From Lineus longissimus (Eukaryota; Nemertea; Pilidiophora; Heteronemertea; Lineidae): 64,000 bases of DNA. The notes below the pieces were generated by a model. It did not search any database and was not told the origin of the DNA. It saw only the letters and a program-made list of their open reading frames with translations. The stretch covers positions 19,242,070 through 19,306,069 of the forward strand of contig NC_088314.1 of NCBI RefSeq assembly GCF_910592395.1. The letters run 5' to 3'. Made by a program: the position numbers and the translations under genes. Below, in pieces: positions 1 to 12,071 of the stretch (within the stretch, counting starts at the first letter, position 1; every line of letters starts with the position of its first letter).

Positions 1-1965
1 ATATCTGTGGTGAAATACCTCGCCCAAACATGGACGGGATGATTCAAACAAGCAAATGTTATGGTTACAATAATGCATTATATCATGAGGTCGACGGATG
101 AAGTCTGACTTGAGAGCGGTTTTCGCTATCTAATGGTACTTAGAATCTTGGCTGAACCACAAGTCATTGTGAGTACGAACCTCTAGCTGTTGACTGAACT
201 CCTCTTCGCTGATAGGTTGGATCCAGTTGGACTGGTGCAATCCACTCGTCAAATTTTCATTTTCAGTCAATGATATGTAAGTTAAGTCCAATAATTATGG
301 TTCAAATTCGTTACTGTACAGAGTGACAGTAATACTCTAATTGATTTTCCCTTTGGATAGGACTTGTGGATAGGATAAGGTTTCGAATTCTCGTCCAATG
401 CAAACTGGTTTGGTCGACCAATGCTACTCGCCATTCTTGGTTTTGATCGTCCATTGCAACACAATACCGTTGGTGTTGTCGTCCAATTGTAACTCGCTAC
501 TGTTGGTCTGATGCTTATGCTATAAATTTATCATTCTTCTCCTGTTGCCAACGACAAGTCAGCAAAACGACACGATCTATCCAGCGAGTTTTCATCTGGC
601 CCCATATGGTACACAGTGGTGGACAACAAGCGTTAGCAATTGTTGGTCCTTTATCTGATTTTGAAAGGATTCGAAGTCAGCAAAACCAACTGGTACCCCT
701 GGCCGAGGAACCAGCGAGGTGCTATTGTGGCTTCATTTGAATGGTACGTCAATATAATGATACCCCGTCGTGTAAAAGGGGTCGAAAGAGCCAGTTCGCC
801 TTATCATCAGACCATAATTTGCAAGTGACTTCCGTTCAAACTCAATATGTCCCTTTAGTTACGCTAAAATCTTCCATAGAAGGTGGTCACCAATTTTCGC
901 CCAACTGTTGCATTGAAACCATAGCAGCACATCCTGTTACTCCATGGTGTTAAAGGGGCTGGACAATAAAGGTATTTACCATTATCAGTCCTTTAATCAT
1001 CCCTCACCGCAAGGAATGCCTTAAATGGATTAGACCCTCTTGACGACGGGATACCTATAGTTTCGCCCTGAATACCCCACGCCACAAAATGGTCATCATG
1101 ATTACCCTAACTGTGATCTACCGATCTGTGTGATCACCGACCCCTGCTGGGTAAAAATCGTCAACAAGTCCTCCTGCACAGGTCCTTAACCCATTCCGTC
1201 CATTAGGAACCCTTTGACTGAATCATGCCAATGACAAGTTAATGATTCTCTGACGAGCAATTTGCTGGGTGACAAGGGTGGAAGGAATAATTATATGTTT
1301 AAGTACTTAACCTATTCCATGCATTTATAAAATGCCCTTAAAATATCTGTGATTTAATCAACTTGAAGATTGTTGAAGATTGTCAGAAACCACATTCCCA
1401 ACGTTCATGCAGTTACCAAGAGCGCGTATTGGGGTTTATGGAGGAATGTATAAGCTTCATAGGCCAGGACTACTTAGTGTATACGGTACTGTCTACAAAA
1501 ATGGCCTTCAAGTAACACATTTTTCATCAAAGAAGAAAGATTGATAGAGCTGAAAAACGAAAAAGACATAATCATCGTTCTTAGTATTATTAGAGATTAT
1601 TCATTAGGCGTAATCCAAGTGAACTTAGTGCACTATCTCGTGCTATTACATGGAAAATCTTGATCCATTCCATGCTAAGTCTATGAAAATCAACTGTGCA
1701 TCGATGTGCAGGCAAGCGTACTGTTTTACAGTCAATTCGATCTTGCTTGGTTTCAAATCCCGTGATCTCATCAAGAAGCTTACACGACGACAAGGATCAA
1801 AGAACAAAGGGAAATCATTCTATATTACTCTATTCCTCTCATTAATTGCAGTGACGGAAATTATAGTGCGGAGGATCAGATTCTCTCTGTGAAATGATCT
1901 GACATGAACTCCGATATATGATTCTTCAGATGGTAACATGACAAGTCCAAGAGGAGGACGGGTGA

Positions 1966-1984
1966 TGACGTCACGTCACGTGAC
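1966..1984. promoter_or_regulatory. CRE-like site joined to an E-box
   Basis: The sequence TGACGTCA (1966-1973) is followed within four bases by CACGTG (1977-1982). These match the CREB/ATF and bHLH-ZIP binding consensus sequences. An ATG with a hydrophobic N-terminal frame follows at 1993. Whether a promoter is present is not shown. Confidence 0.3.
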
Positions 1985-1992
1985 TTCAAACC

Positions 1993-2253
1993 ATGTTTTC
2001 AGCGGTCGTTGCTTTAATGGGGTTATTCGGAGCGGCATTCAATATCTGGTTATGTCGTCATCACAGTTCACCACCTGGTACATGTATATGTCCTGTGGGT
2101 CAGACGCGTTTTTGGTCACCCGCTGCTCATGAAGCAATTGGCAACAATGATGAGACGTCTTCTTTATTTTTTTATTCCCATCGCCTTTATGAGCACTTAG
2201 TAATTATCTTCACAATTTTTAATATTTCATTGCCTTTCGTCTTATATAATTAG
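1993..2253 (+). CDS. Unrecognised 86-residue open frame with hydrophobic N-terminus
   Basis: The frame starts MFSAVVALMGLFGAAFNIWL, which could be a signal peptide or membrane segment, then has a short CRHH...CICPVG cysteine stretch and a second hydrophobic run near the end (IIFTIFNISLPFVLY). It follows the CRE/E-box cluster closely. No homologue or splice partner is recognised, and base composition is ordinary. It may be chance. Confidence 0.2.
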   Translation: MFSAVVALMGLFGAAFNIWLCRHHSSPPGTCICPVGQTRFWSPAAHEAIGNNDETSSLFFYSHRLYEHLVIIFTIFNISLPFVLYN

Positions 2254-2544
2254 CACTCTCTCATGACAAGGCGGTGGTCTGCTCGAACAATTGGGCGTTG
2301 TGTCTTTTGAAAGTGCCTCGAATTTTTTTTGGTGGACCGGAAACCACCTCAAGAACTCTAACGCGGGAGAGAAAAATAGCAATCATCAAGTTATATCGTA
2401 TTACCAGTGCTCCTCAAATTAAACGGTTTATGAGAGTGCAAAAAAAAGCGTTGAGCATCTAGCCATATCATGGAAGGGCTCTACCCTCGAAATGTGTGGG
2501 TATGCAACCATGCCCTACCACACTCAGGATCAAAGAGCTATAGG

Positions 2545-4165
2545 CTTGAACATGATAAATTAACATGTTCCTCCACGCTTCTGACAAGAAGAACTTGGCT
2601 TGGACATGGGGAATTAACATGTTCCTCCACACTTCTGACAAGAAGAACTTGGTTTGAACATGGGGAATTAACATGTTCCTCCACACTTCTGACAAGAAGA
2701 ACTTGGCTTGGACATGGGGAATTAACATGTTCCTCCACACTTCTGACAAGCATAACTTGGCTTGGACATGGGGAATTAACATGTTCCTCCACACTTCTGA
2801 CAAGAAGAACTTGGCTTGGACATGGGGAATTAACTTGTTCCCAAGGACTTTACCAAGAGGAACTTGGCTTGAACAGGAGGAATTGAAATGTTCCGCCACA
2901 CTCCTGACGCGAAGAACTTGGGTTGGACATGGGGAATTAACATGTTACTCCACACTTCTGACACGAAGAACTTGGCTTGAACATGGGGAATTAACATGTT
3001 CCTCCACACTTCTGACAAGAAGAACTTGGCTTGAACAGAAGGTATAAACTTGTTCCTAAGGACTTTACCAAGAGGAACTTGGCTGAACAGGAGGAATTGA
3101 AATGTTCCGCCACACTTCTGACACGAAGAACTTGACTTGGACATGGGGAATTAACATGTTACTCCACACTTCTGACAAGAAGAACTTGGCTTGAACAGAA
3201 GGTATAAACTTGTTCCCAAGGACTTTACCAAGAGGAACTTGGCTTGAACAGGAGGAATTGAAATGTTCCGCCACACTTCTGACACGAAGAACTTGGCTTG
3301 AACATAGGGAATTAACATGTTACTCCACACTTCTGACAAGAAGAACTTGGCTTGAACAGAAGGTATAAACTTGTTCCTAAGGACTTTACCAAGAGGAACT
3401 TGGCTTGAACAGGAGGAATTGAAATGTTCCGCCACACTCCTGACGCGAAGAACTTGGGTTGGACATGGGGAATTAACATGTTACTCCACACTTCTGACAA
3501 GAAGAACTTGGCTTGAACAGAAGGTATAAACTTGTTCCTAAGGACTTTACCAAGAGGAACTTGGCTTGAACAGGAGGAATTGAAATGTTCCGCCACACTT
3601 CTGATACGAAGAACTTGGCTTGGACATGGGGAATTAACATGGTCAACCACACTTCTGACAAGAAGAACTTGGCTTGGACATGGGGAATTAACTTGTTCCC
3701 CAGGACTTCACCAAGAGGAACTCGGCTTGAACAGGAGGAATTGAAATGTTCCGCCACACTTCTGACACGAAGAACTTGGGTTGGACACGAGGAATTAACT
3801 TGTTCCCCAGGACTTCACCAAGAGGAACTCGGCTTGAACAGGAGGAATTGAAATGTTCCGCCACACTTCTGACACGAAGAACTTGGGTTGGACATGGGGA
3901 ATTAACTTGTTCCCCAGGACTTCACCAAGAGGAACTCGGCTTGAACAGGAGGAATTGAAATGTTCCGCCACACTTCTGACACGAAGAACTTGGGTTGGAC
4001 ATGGGGAATTAACTTGTTCCCCAGGACTTCACCAAGAGGAACTCGGCTTGAACAGGAGGAATTGAAATGTTCCGCCACACTTCTGACACGAAGAACTTGG
4101 GTTGGACACGAGGAAATAACCTGTTCCAGTAGACTTCTGACAAGAACAACGTGGCTTGACATTTT
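2545..4165. repeat. Minisatellite, 54-bp unit with 107-bp higher-order period
   Basis: About 1.6 kb of head-to-tail units. The first part repeats a 54-bp unit built around catgttcctccacacttctg and agaagaacttggcttggac. From about 2830 a diverged partner unit (ttcccaaggactttaccaag) alternates with it, and from about 3640 the array is almost pure 107-bp dimers. Because 54 is a multiple of three, overlapping open frames run through the array on both strands; none shows signs of being a real gene. Confidence 0.95.
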
Positions 4166-5160
4166 GAAAACATGCTCAGCCACTACAAACAAGAGGAAGG
4201 CGCTACTTCTCCACTCATTGCTGTATACACCTTGTTCACACCATAGATCCTACACATCATGATGTCTTACTTCAGACATGTTTTCTTAACCAATTGGCGG
4301 AGGTAACTAATACCTACCTTTTTCAAAAGGTTATCCGGCAGGTCCCGGCTTGAAAATCAATCACTCTTCAATCTTTAACATGTTAAGGTAACATCTTGCG
4401 CTAAGGTGTGCCATGCTGGTGAAAAACGTGAGGACAGGCTCTACTAATCGTATTTGATATGAACTGCAACGACCCATACATTTCTGGTTCGTGAGTAGGT
4501 AAAGATGGCACACCATTTTACGAGTTGTGTTAATCTATAATGCAACAGAGTTGTCTCTTTCACTTTACAACGGTCTGGATACCCCAAAGCGCTTCCCAAC
4601 AACTTGACCATTACATACATCCAATAGCAATGGTGCAATACCATGCTTGACGGCAAGATGTAATGGTATCATATACAATGTATTTGCAGTTTATTTTTTA
4701 TATCAAGAATTGTCTATTTTTTTATTTCTCTAGCACTACTAGCAATGTACATGTAGGCCTGTCGTACGTTAGTGTTTTTTTAGTGAAAACTTAACTTTTA
4801 CGCTGAATTGTTCAATTACAGACATCATCCAGTAATCATTCTCACTGAAACTCGGGATAAAGCGCAGCGTTTATTTACTTGAAGCTTCGCCACCACACTG
4901 CTTTACTGATACGTTCAAGAAGGCTTTTGTTAGATTTGATAATTTGAGAGGATATCGAACTTCTGCTTGAAATTAATGACCGGCTGTAACTGGGAAATTC
5001 TGTTTATTTTTTCTGCTTGTAAAAGTATTAATTGATTCAGTACTATTGCGGTCTGTCTGGTGTAGAAACATACTCCATGACTTATCATACACGGATACTA
5101 CGTTAAGTGAACTTATCCCTGCATCATGGTCCTGACATTTTCCTCGAAAGTCCTACTTGG

Positions 5161-5586
5161 GCTGAAAGGGTGGATGTCGTCCTGGGTGCCGACAAATGGT
5201 ACCCAGGTTCGAGATCGACTGGACAATAAGCACCCCGGGTGCCATTACACTAGACAAACAGCACCTAGCTTCTTTTTGCCTGGCTTACGGATCTTAGGGA
5301 CGAGGACGTTTCTTGCAATCTCGTTTTATCTCGCGCCGTGGTACTTGCGGCATTAGCAGTGCGCGAAATAAAAAGAACAAATAAACAGAAAAAACGCGTT
5401 TAGGCCTATAGGTTCTTTATCGCTCTCCCCTTAGAGACGAATACCCCGTTTGAATAAGATGGAATTGATGAAAGAAAGGTTTTTAGAGCGTGGTTGGAAA
5501 CAGGGACGGTCGCCATCTTGCAAAATGATGGTTATCGTGACACGTGACCATTTGTCGGCACCCAGGACGACATCCACCCTTTCAGC
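5161..5586. mobile_element. Mutator-like non-autonomous element, 426 bp, 40-bp TIRs and 9-bp TSD
   Basis: Positions 5161-5200 and 5547-5586 are a perfect 40-base inverted repeat starting GCTGAAAGGGTGGATGTCGT. The nine bases CCTACTTGG sit directly outside both ends (5152-5160 and 5587-5595) in the same orientation, as a target-site duplication. A 9-bp duplication with long terminal repeats is the hallmark of Mutator-like elements. The interior has no transposase. Confidence 0.82.
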
Positions 5587-6374
5587 CCTACTTGGGACAA
5601 AAGATTTTACACTTAAACACCAGGGAAGCCCTTTCCTTGCAACACAGCAATGATAAGGATGATGTGTTATGTCTCTCCATGGGCCGCTCTCAATTCAAAA
5701 ATTATCGTTTTTGCGGCTCAGCTTTGACAACGAACCCTAATATTCTTCAGACAGTGTGGTCTAGAGAAAAAGAATTCTATCAAAAAAATAGGGAATCGTC
5801 TGCCTCCTGGCCAATGTTCGATAAATTAGATTTGACTTGTAGCATTCTTAGACTTCGCTTCAACAGCCCTTAACATCACCGTGTTTACCTAGCTTACCAA
5901 CAGTGTGTCTATCATTTAACCATAACTATAAACATGTCGGCTATCTAAAACCCATAAAACCATCTGAGCCTTCGCGCCTGTTTAACTTCCAAGTGCTTTT
6001 CGACAAGATATCATGCAAGAAGATAAAAATGTACCTTTATACACACACTGGAGAAATACAACCACGGTAGTCATATTATTCCTTACTGGTGCCTTTTCAC
6101 GTAACCCTGTTTTTTTTCTTCATCATTTACAACATAGATCAAATCTTTAAGCTTTACTTTGAATAATTGTCAGCCTTGAAGGCATACGATCACTCATTAA
6201 ATGGTCTACCTTCTGGAAAATGCCCGATTTTTTAGCACTAAGTAGGTCTAGGTCTATGAAGTTCATGTACCCCATACTATGTGAAATGGCCAAACCCACT
6301 CTTAGAAGAAAGGAAACCTTCGTTACTTGGACTCATGGTGAAAAAATCCCAGAAATTCTAAGCTTTGGAACTAG

Positions 6375-6743
6375 ATATATATTCAGCGGAAATGATAAGT
6401 GATCATTTCAAACTGGTGAACATTCAGACTGTTAAATAAGAAATGAAAAACTACGTATTATTACATATATACACTCTCAACCTTAACAGGATTTTCTGCC
6501 CACACAAAGTGTTTTTACGGTAAAATCAAAAACCCAGCTATAATGGTCTTTGAGATTCATATATATTCAGCGGAAATGATAAGTGATCATTTCAAACTGG
6601 TGAACATTCAGACTGTTAAATAAGAAATGAAAAACTACATATTATTACATATATACACTCTCAACCTTAACAGGATTCTTTGCCCACACAAAGAGTTTTT
6701 ACGGTAAAATCAAAAACCCAGCTATAATGGTCTTTGAGATTCA
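6375..6743. repeat. 184-bp tandem duplication, two copies
   Basis: The segment from atatatattcagcggaaatg to ggtctttgagattca occurs twice, head to tail, with a period of 184 bases and only a few differences (for example ctacgtatt against ctacatatt). The high identity implies a recent event. Confidence 0.93.
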
Positions 6744-6777
6744 GAAAAAACCCTCAAAGGATGGAAAACCTCTACTT

Positions 6778-6834
6778 GGTGCATATTTGTGTTAGGTTTT
6801 TCAAAGCTCAAAATCCTTTGTTTCTTTGAGTGTA
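6778..6834. repeat. Partial copy of the CACTCTTAGAAATA MITE family
   Basis: The sequence ggtgcatatttgtgttagg followed by tttttcaaagctcaaaatcc and a gagtgta end matches the right arm of the 24012-24237 element. It adjoins the 184-bp tandem duplication at 6375-6743. Confidence 0.55.
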
Positions 6835-9800
6835 ATGACATCAATATACGCACTGTTTACTAAAATTAATGATATTATCATAAAGTTTTTCTCGGACTTC
6901 CAACTATTAATTTTCTGCCGCCGGTTACTCCCGTTTGTTTTTGATCCTGGTGAACTTGCAAAAGGTCATTACTAATTCTGTCACAAACATCTAATCATGG
7001 CTTCACCTCTCATCTTCCAAAGGATGTATAAAGGGAAGGTACTGATTATAACAGTTACATTCTTTTGAGTTATCGAAGGTAATCGATGATTGAAATTATA
7101 CTGTTGTCTTTTTTGGAAAAGATATTGACAGAAACATCGTAAACATGTCTCATCATTTATCAAAAACAAGAACGAAGCAAAATATTGGGAGTCGAATACA
7201 TTTTTCCACATGTCGTGAAATTTTTTGACGTTCGAACAACGTGCTGTTCGCGTAAGGTGGATCAGTGCACTGAAGAATGCATTGGTGTTCGGCTATACCA
7301 CAGTGTACATTTTCACAACGCATGGAACATGGTTGATTTAGCTTTTATCGGGTCTGTTGGCTCACAGAATGCACATTTAACCCCACTCCCAGTGCGCCGA
7401 TATTGTTGAGAAGCAGTCCCCCCGGGCCTGTAATTACACCTTAAAGGTAAACCATTCAACTTTCTTTAGCGACACGCCCCTCAAGGGCCTGAGAATTTAG
7501 GTCAGGGTAATTTTTACAGATCCTCTTTCACAGTCCAATGTGGCAATGTCATCTCTAATACAAATCACATTTTACACACACTCTCCTTAGTCGTATTATC
7601 TTACATCCATTACCCGGTGAATTCTCTTTTTGATGTCACGTTTTAGACTCACCCAGCCGTGACTCCGCCATTTTATTTCCTGAATGGAAATTTTGAACTT
7701 TATGAGCAGCGGTGATTTTGTTGGTTAATTCACTCATCCGTTTATGAGTGGTACTTCAAGGAGAAGTCAAGAGTTGTCAGTGTTGTTGTCATTTAACTCA
7801 TCCCTTAAAGGCAGACGACATTGCTTCAGTGGAACTGCATGAATTGGCAGAATGGCCCGCAGAATGAGCGCTTTCAAACTTGCAATTTCAATCCTGTCAA
7901 ACCTCGTGAAGGTGATGTGATGGGTTGAGTCATAGATGTTGATGGAAGGTATTTTAGAAGTTAAAACCGTTCAGGAATGTCGATGACTTTCATCACCGAA
8001 AGAGAGGCATGAATTGAAGACAAGACTTTTTTTAGAAACTCGTGAGATTTTTTTGATTTCTAAGATCACTTTATGAGACGATATAATCATGGATACTAAA
8101 AACTGTCTTCCATCTGGACTGGTCGTTTCATATTCAAGATTTCAAATATGGAAATTTTGGTGTCCCTATTTTTGGACAGGGAGTATGAATAAGGTCGGAC
8201 CGCTTCTCTGATACCCGGGCCCAAACGATGATTTAATTTTCCATATCGACAGCGACCTTGGTCATTACTCAAAGAGACAAGGTGTATATTGGTAAAATAT
8301 CTGTGCCATATCCAGTATAATACTGATATTAAAACGGCAATTTGTCGTTCGTACCTTCTTGGTAATATGTGACCTACCATTGATTCGCTAATTGCTAATT
8401 AACTTAAGAGTATAAATTACTTGTGGTCGATTGAGTAGGAAGTTTCCCAACATTAGAGGTGTATGCTTGCCAACAAAGTTACAGAGTTCGACCAAGTACA
8501 AATTCATAATTAACATAGTCGAATATGGGACGAAGTTTTACTGTTACATTTTTATACTATTCCACTCCCTAGAAATATTTTTAACATGTTGTACAGATGC
8601 TGCGTCATTGTCCAATCAAATAACAGTTTCATCAACCAATGCTGACGGACGTGCCTTCTGTGTTTGTTGGAATCGACTTCCGGTTGCGACTGATGACGGC
8701 AAGCGGTCTGCGAAACCCAACATATACACCGCAACCGTCTTTGTTGACAAACACTTGGACAGTACACGCTTGTATGTCATTCATTTATAGTCACTGTCAC
8801 CGAAAACGTATACTTCAAAGTTTAAAGTAATACGTTTTTGCTGTCCCAAATACATGCGAACATGAATGAGCCAACTAATATACTTATGGACATCGGACCA
8901 CATAAATAAAGACTTGGTGATACGAGGCAGAGTGTACTAACGTGTGCCTTATGGGTCTCTCACTCCCCCAAAATGGTCGAGTCCATGTGGACAGTTCAGG
9001 GGGCACACACAATAAGATAATTAGTACCTTGGCCACATCAAATCCTACACTGCATTCTATTCCAACTCAAGTTGGGCAAATTGTGCTATATCAATGCACA
9101 GCGCCATTTCTACATAGCTTTCTTTCTTCAAACAAGTTGAGGTGGACCTAACCTTCAACCCTTCGGTAGTGTTGGGTGTCCCCAACCGAAAAATGAGCCG
9201 AAAGCAGAGTGCCGTTACTGCCATGACTGTGTGTCAAGAAAAGCTTGTTGTATAACGTTTTTACTTTTTCTGAGATTGATCACTTTCAGATAGTGTCAAC
9301 AGTGTGGATCAAGTTAAGAGGCTACGCTGTCCGAAGACATGTTCCTTCCATTGAACTGGACTTTCCATCACGAGTAAAGACTCGAATTGAATCTCTAGTT
9401 GACAGTTCTTCAGGTGATTTTGTAAAGTATCTCAAAGTCTGCAGTAACTTCTGGGTGTTACGGAATGAAAATTGAAAATCGATTCCTTAATTTTTATTGT
9501 GTCTCTTTTACATAACCTGAACATTTGATTAAATTGCAATAAAAAGCAAGGTAATTATCAAGAATCGAAAGTAGGACATGTTTTTCGTGACACGTAATCA
9601 GCGCCCCAAATAAAAAGACACATAATTACCCTGTAGTTAGTGAATGAATATACCATTGGCAAAGTTATTCGAATACCGGTTTTGATAACTAGAAATAGTC
9701 CAGAAACTCCACGTTGACCATTCCGACATGTATACACAGCGATGTTTTCTATTAAAATGTTCAAGCCATTCTATCAAAATGAGGATGGGAAAAAATCGAG

Positions 9801-11717
9801 AATATCTCGAGATAGATACCAGGGAAGCTCGTCGAAACCAAATGTGCATAGAATCGGTTACATCACCATACACATACACGTGTTTCAGTCAAGCTTGGTG
9901 AAACGGATGGACGGAGATGGATGACGCCTCATCCTTTAGTCTTTCTTATAAACGTACTTGAAGATGTCTGCCCCATTAGGTTCGTTCATTCAAGTAGATA
10001 TCAATAAGAAAACTTATACTCTTATTGATCCAAGGCTTGAGGGTCAAGATGATTCAACCTACTTGTTGGGTTTTCTTGAAATACATGAGAATGTCAATAT
10101 GTCCATGTTGTAAATAAACAGTTTGAAATATTAGACGAGAATGGTTGGTCCTAATTCTGAAGACTGCAGCGGTGAAGCAGGATTGACGTGTTCTGATTTG
10201 CCATCGACAGGAATTTAAAATGTTGCTTGAAAAAGATGGCGGGCAGAAACTACGAATTTCTGTGCTTTGCTGTTCTGTTCACTGACGGAGCAACCTACAA
10301 AACACTTTTCCATTCTTGCTCGAAAACAAACTTTTTGTGATATCGCAAACTGCTGCTTTAAACGTGTTAAATGTTTGCTTTCCCTATAAAATATGCGCAA
10401 CAAACTCGTGAGCAGCAACAGGTCCGTATTGACTCACAAGACAAGATGTTTCAAGATGCGTTTACATTGAGAATTATGCAACAGTTCATTGCAGCCTTTG
10501 GTTGATATCGAATGAAGTGAACTCAAGCCGAAATGTATCCGACTTTTCATGATGCAAAGATGCCTCAAGTAGAATATATGTCAATGATGTCTCTCATTTA
10601 GTTCGTTCCGCGTAACGATTTTTACTTCGATGATTTCAGATCTCGGTCAAAAGGCTGTGTACAGAGTGTCACGTTTGTTTATGTTGGGCACTCTTCAAAA
10701 TCGCCGAATGAAGTCATTTGATCATTTGACGAACAATTGCCATTCCATTTTGGAGGAGAAAAGATACATTTTTGTAACTTGCATATTTACTTGTTGGATG
10801 ATGATATACTGAACAAATACGGGACGAAAATCCGAATACCTAATACTAACAAAATCGGTTCCAGCAAGAATATTCTTAGTCTTTATTCTTGGTGTCACGC
10901 ATTCCTTCTTCTTAATTTCCAATAATTGTTGGACGGAACTTCTAACCCGACATTTTAGATACAGTGTCTAAGTTGCTTGAGCAACTACTTGAGCATCTTC
11001 TGGCAGTAATCCAGGTTAATGGTACACAGTTTTCAGATATTTCCTTGAGTATTTGTCGAAAGTGTCAAAAATATATAAGGCAATCCTATGTAGTTTTGGT
11101 TGTTGTAGCGTTTTAGCCTTGCCGTGGTAAGCAATAGCCTACTGAGAGTGTTTAACTGTGCATCTCAGCATTCAGTGAGTGTGCATGTGTACTTGTATCC
11201 CTTTGGCTTTGCAGCCTGGTAATGGCAATAAGATTTAATTCAGTCAATGAAGAAAAACGTGAAAGAATTGCTCATGCTTAACTTAAGTCGTTGCCAGAAG
11301 CTGAATGATCGCCGGACGAGAACACTCCGCAACTTGTTTTCTTTATAAGCTTCGTCGCCGATAGTCTTGTGTGACAAAGTTTTTCGTTGAACATCACTCA
11401 AGTTGTACGCAATGGCAAATGAAATGCACTTTGACCCGTTGATCGACGGGGTGTCGACGTGACAGCAGCCCGCACAGCCTTATAATCCACCCGACTTCAC
11501 CATATATGATTGATACTTCAGTCTGGGGTTCGTGGGAGCCGGGGTACTCTCATCAGGCGCCAAAGTAAAGTTGTTTCTGCCATGGTTAACAAATTCATGC
11601 TAATTAAGGATGATCAAGTTGATTCTTCTGGATTTGCTGCGCCGAAGTGTCGAGTGATGTTGAGCCCTGGTCTAGATCCATTAGAAATTTTAGAGTCGTT
11701 TTACTGAAAAGCCTCTA

Positions 11718-11809
11718 CGTGCTTATGTGTATTGGTCGAAAAATCTCTAAAGACAATGGCCTCTAAAGATTTTTCAAAAGCTCACAAACCTTTATTTCTA
11801 AGATTGCAC
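11718..11809. repeat. Partial copy of the CACTCTTAGAAATA MITE family
   Basis: The block contains gtgtattggtcg, then ttttcaaaagctcacaaacc and tttatttctaag, parallel to the right half of the full copy at 24012-24237 (gtgttggccg, ctcaaaaacctgtatttc). It is diverged and lacks a clear left end. Confidence 0.5.
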
Positions 11810-12027
11810 AGTTTGATAACCCGATATTGGATCCCTTCAGGCAGTTGCGGGTCTGAACCCATCTTTATCTTACACTCAATTATGCATTACACATGATCGG
11901 GGCGATCAAAGGACAAACATAATGTGAGACAATGTTAAACACTTTTGGCTATTTTTTGCAATTTCAGTATAGATTCCCTGTTTACATTAGACGTTGTTTC
12001 GTGTATAGTCTAACTGCATACATATAA

Positions 12028-12071
12028 GCAAGAATTTATAAAGACTAGTCTTTATAAATTCTTGATATAAG
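12028..12071. repeat. Perfect palindrome related to the 33-bp minisatellite unit
   Basis: The sequence aagaatttataaagact is followed directly by its exact reverse complement (agtctttataaattctt), then gatat. The right half matches the minisatellite unit at 43177 (agtctttatcaattctcgatat) apart from a few bases. Confidence 0.7.

Larger units (their letters stand above)
1..2544. other. No supported gene
   Basis: Apart from the CRE/E-box cluster and the weak frame at 1993-2253, I see only short open frames without recognisable domains, splice partners or repeats. Confidence 0.5.

Noticed and set aside
2468-4262. Many overlapping open frames of 70-143 residues with repeated motifs
   Set aside because: They are produced by a 54/107-bp minisatellite read in several frames on both strands; no start context, splice sites or conserved domain.
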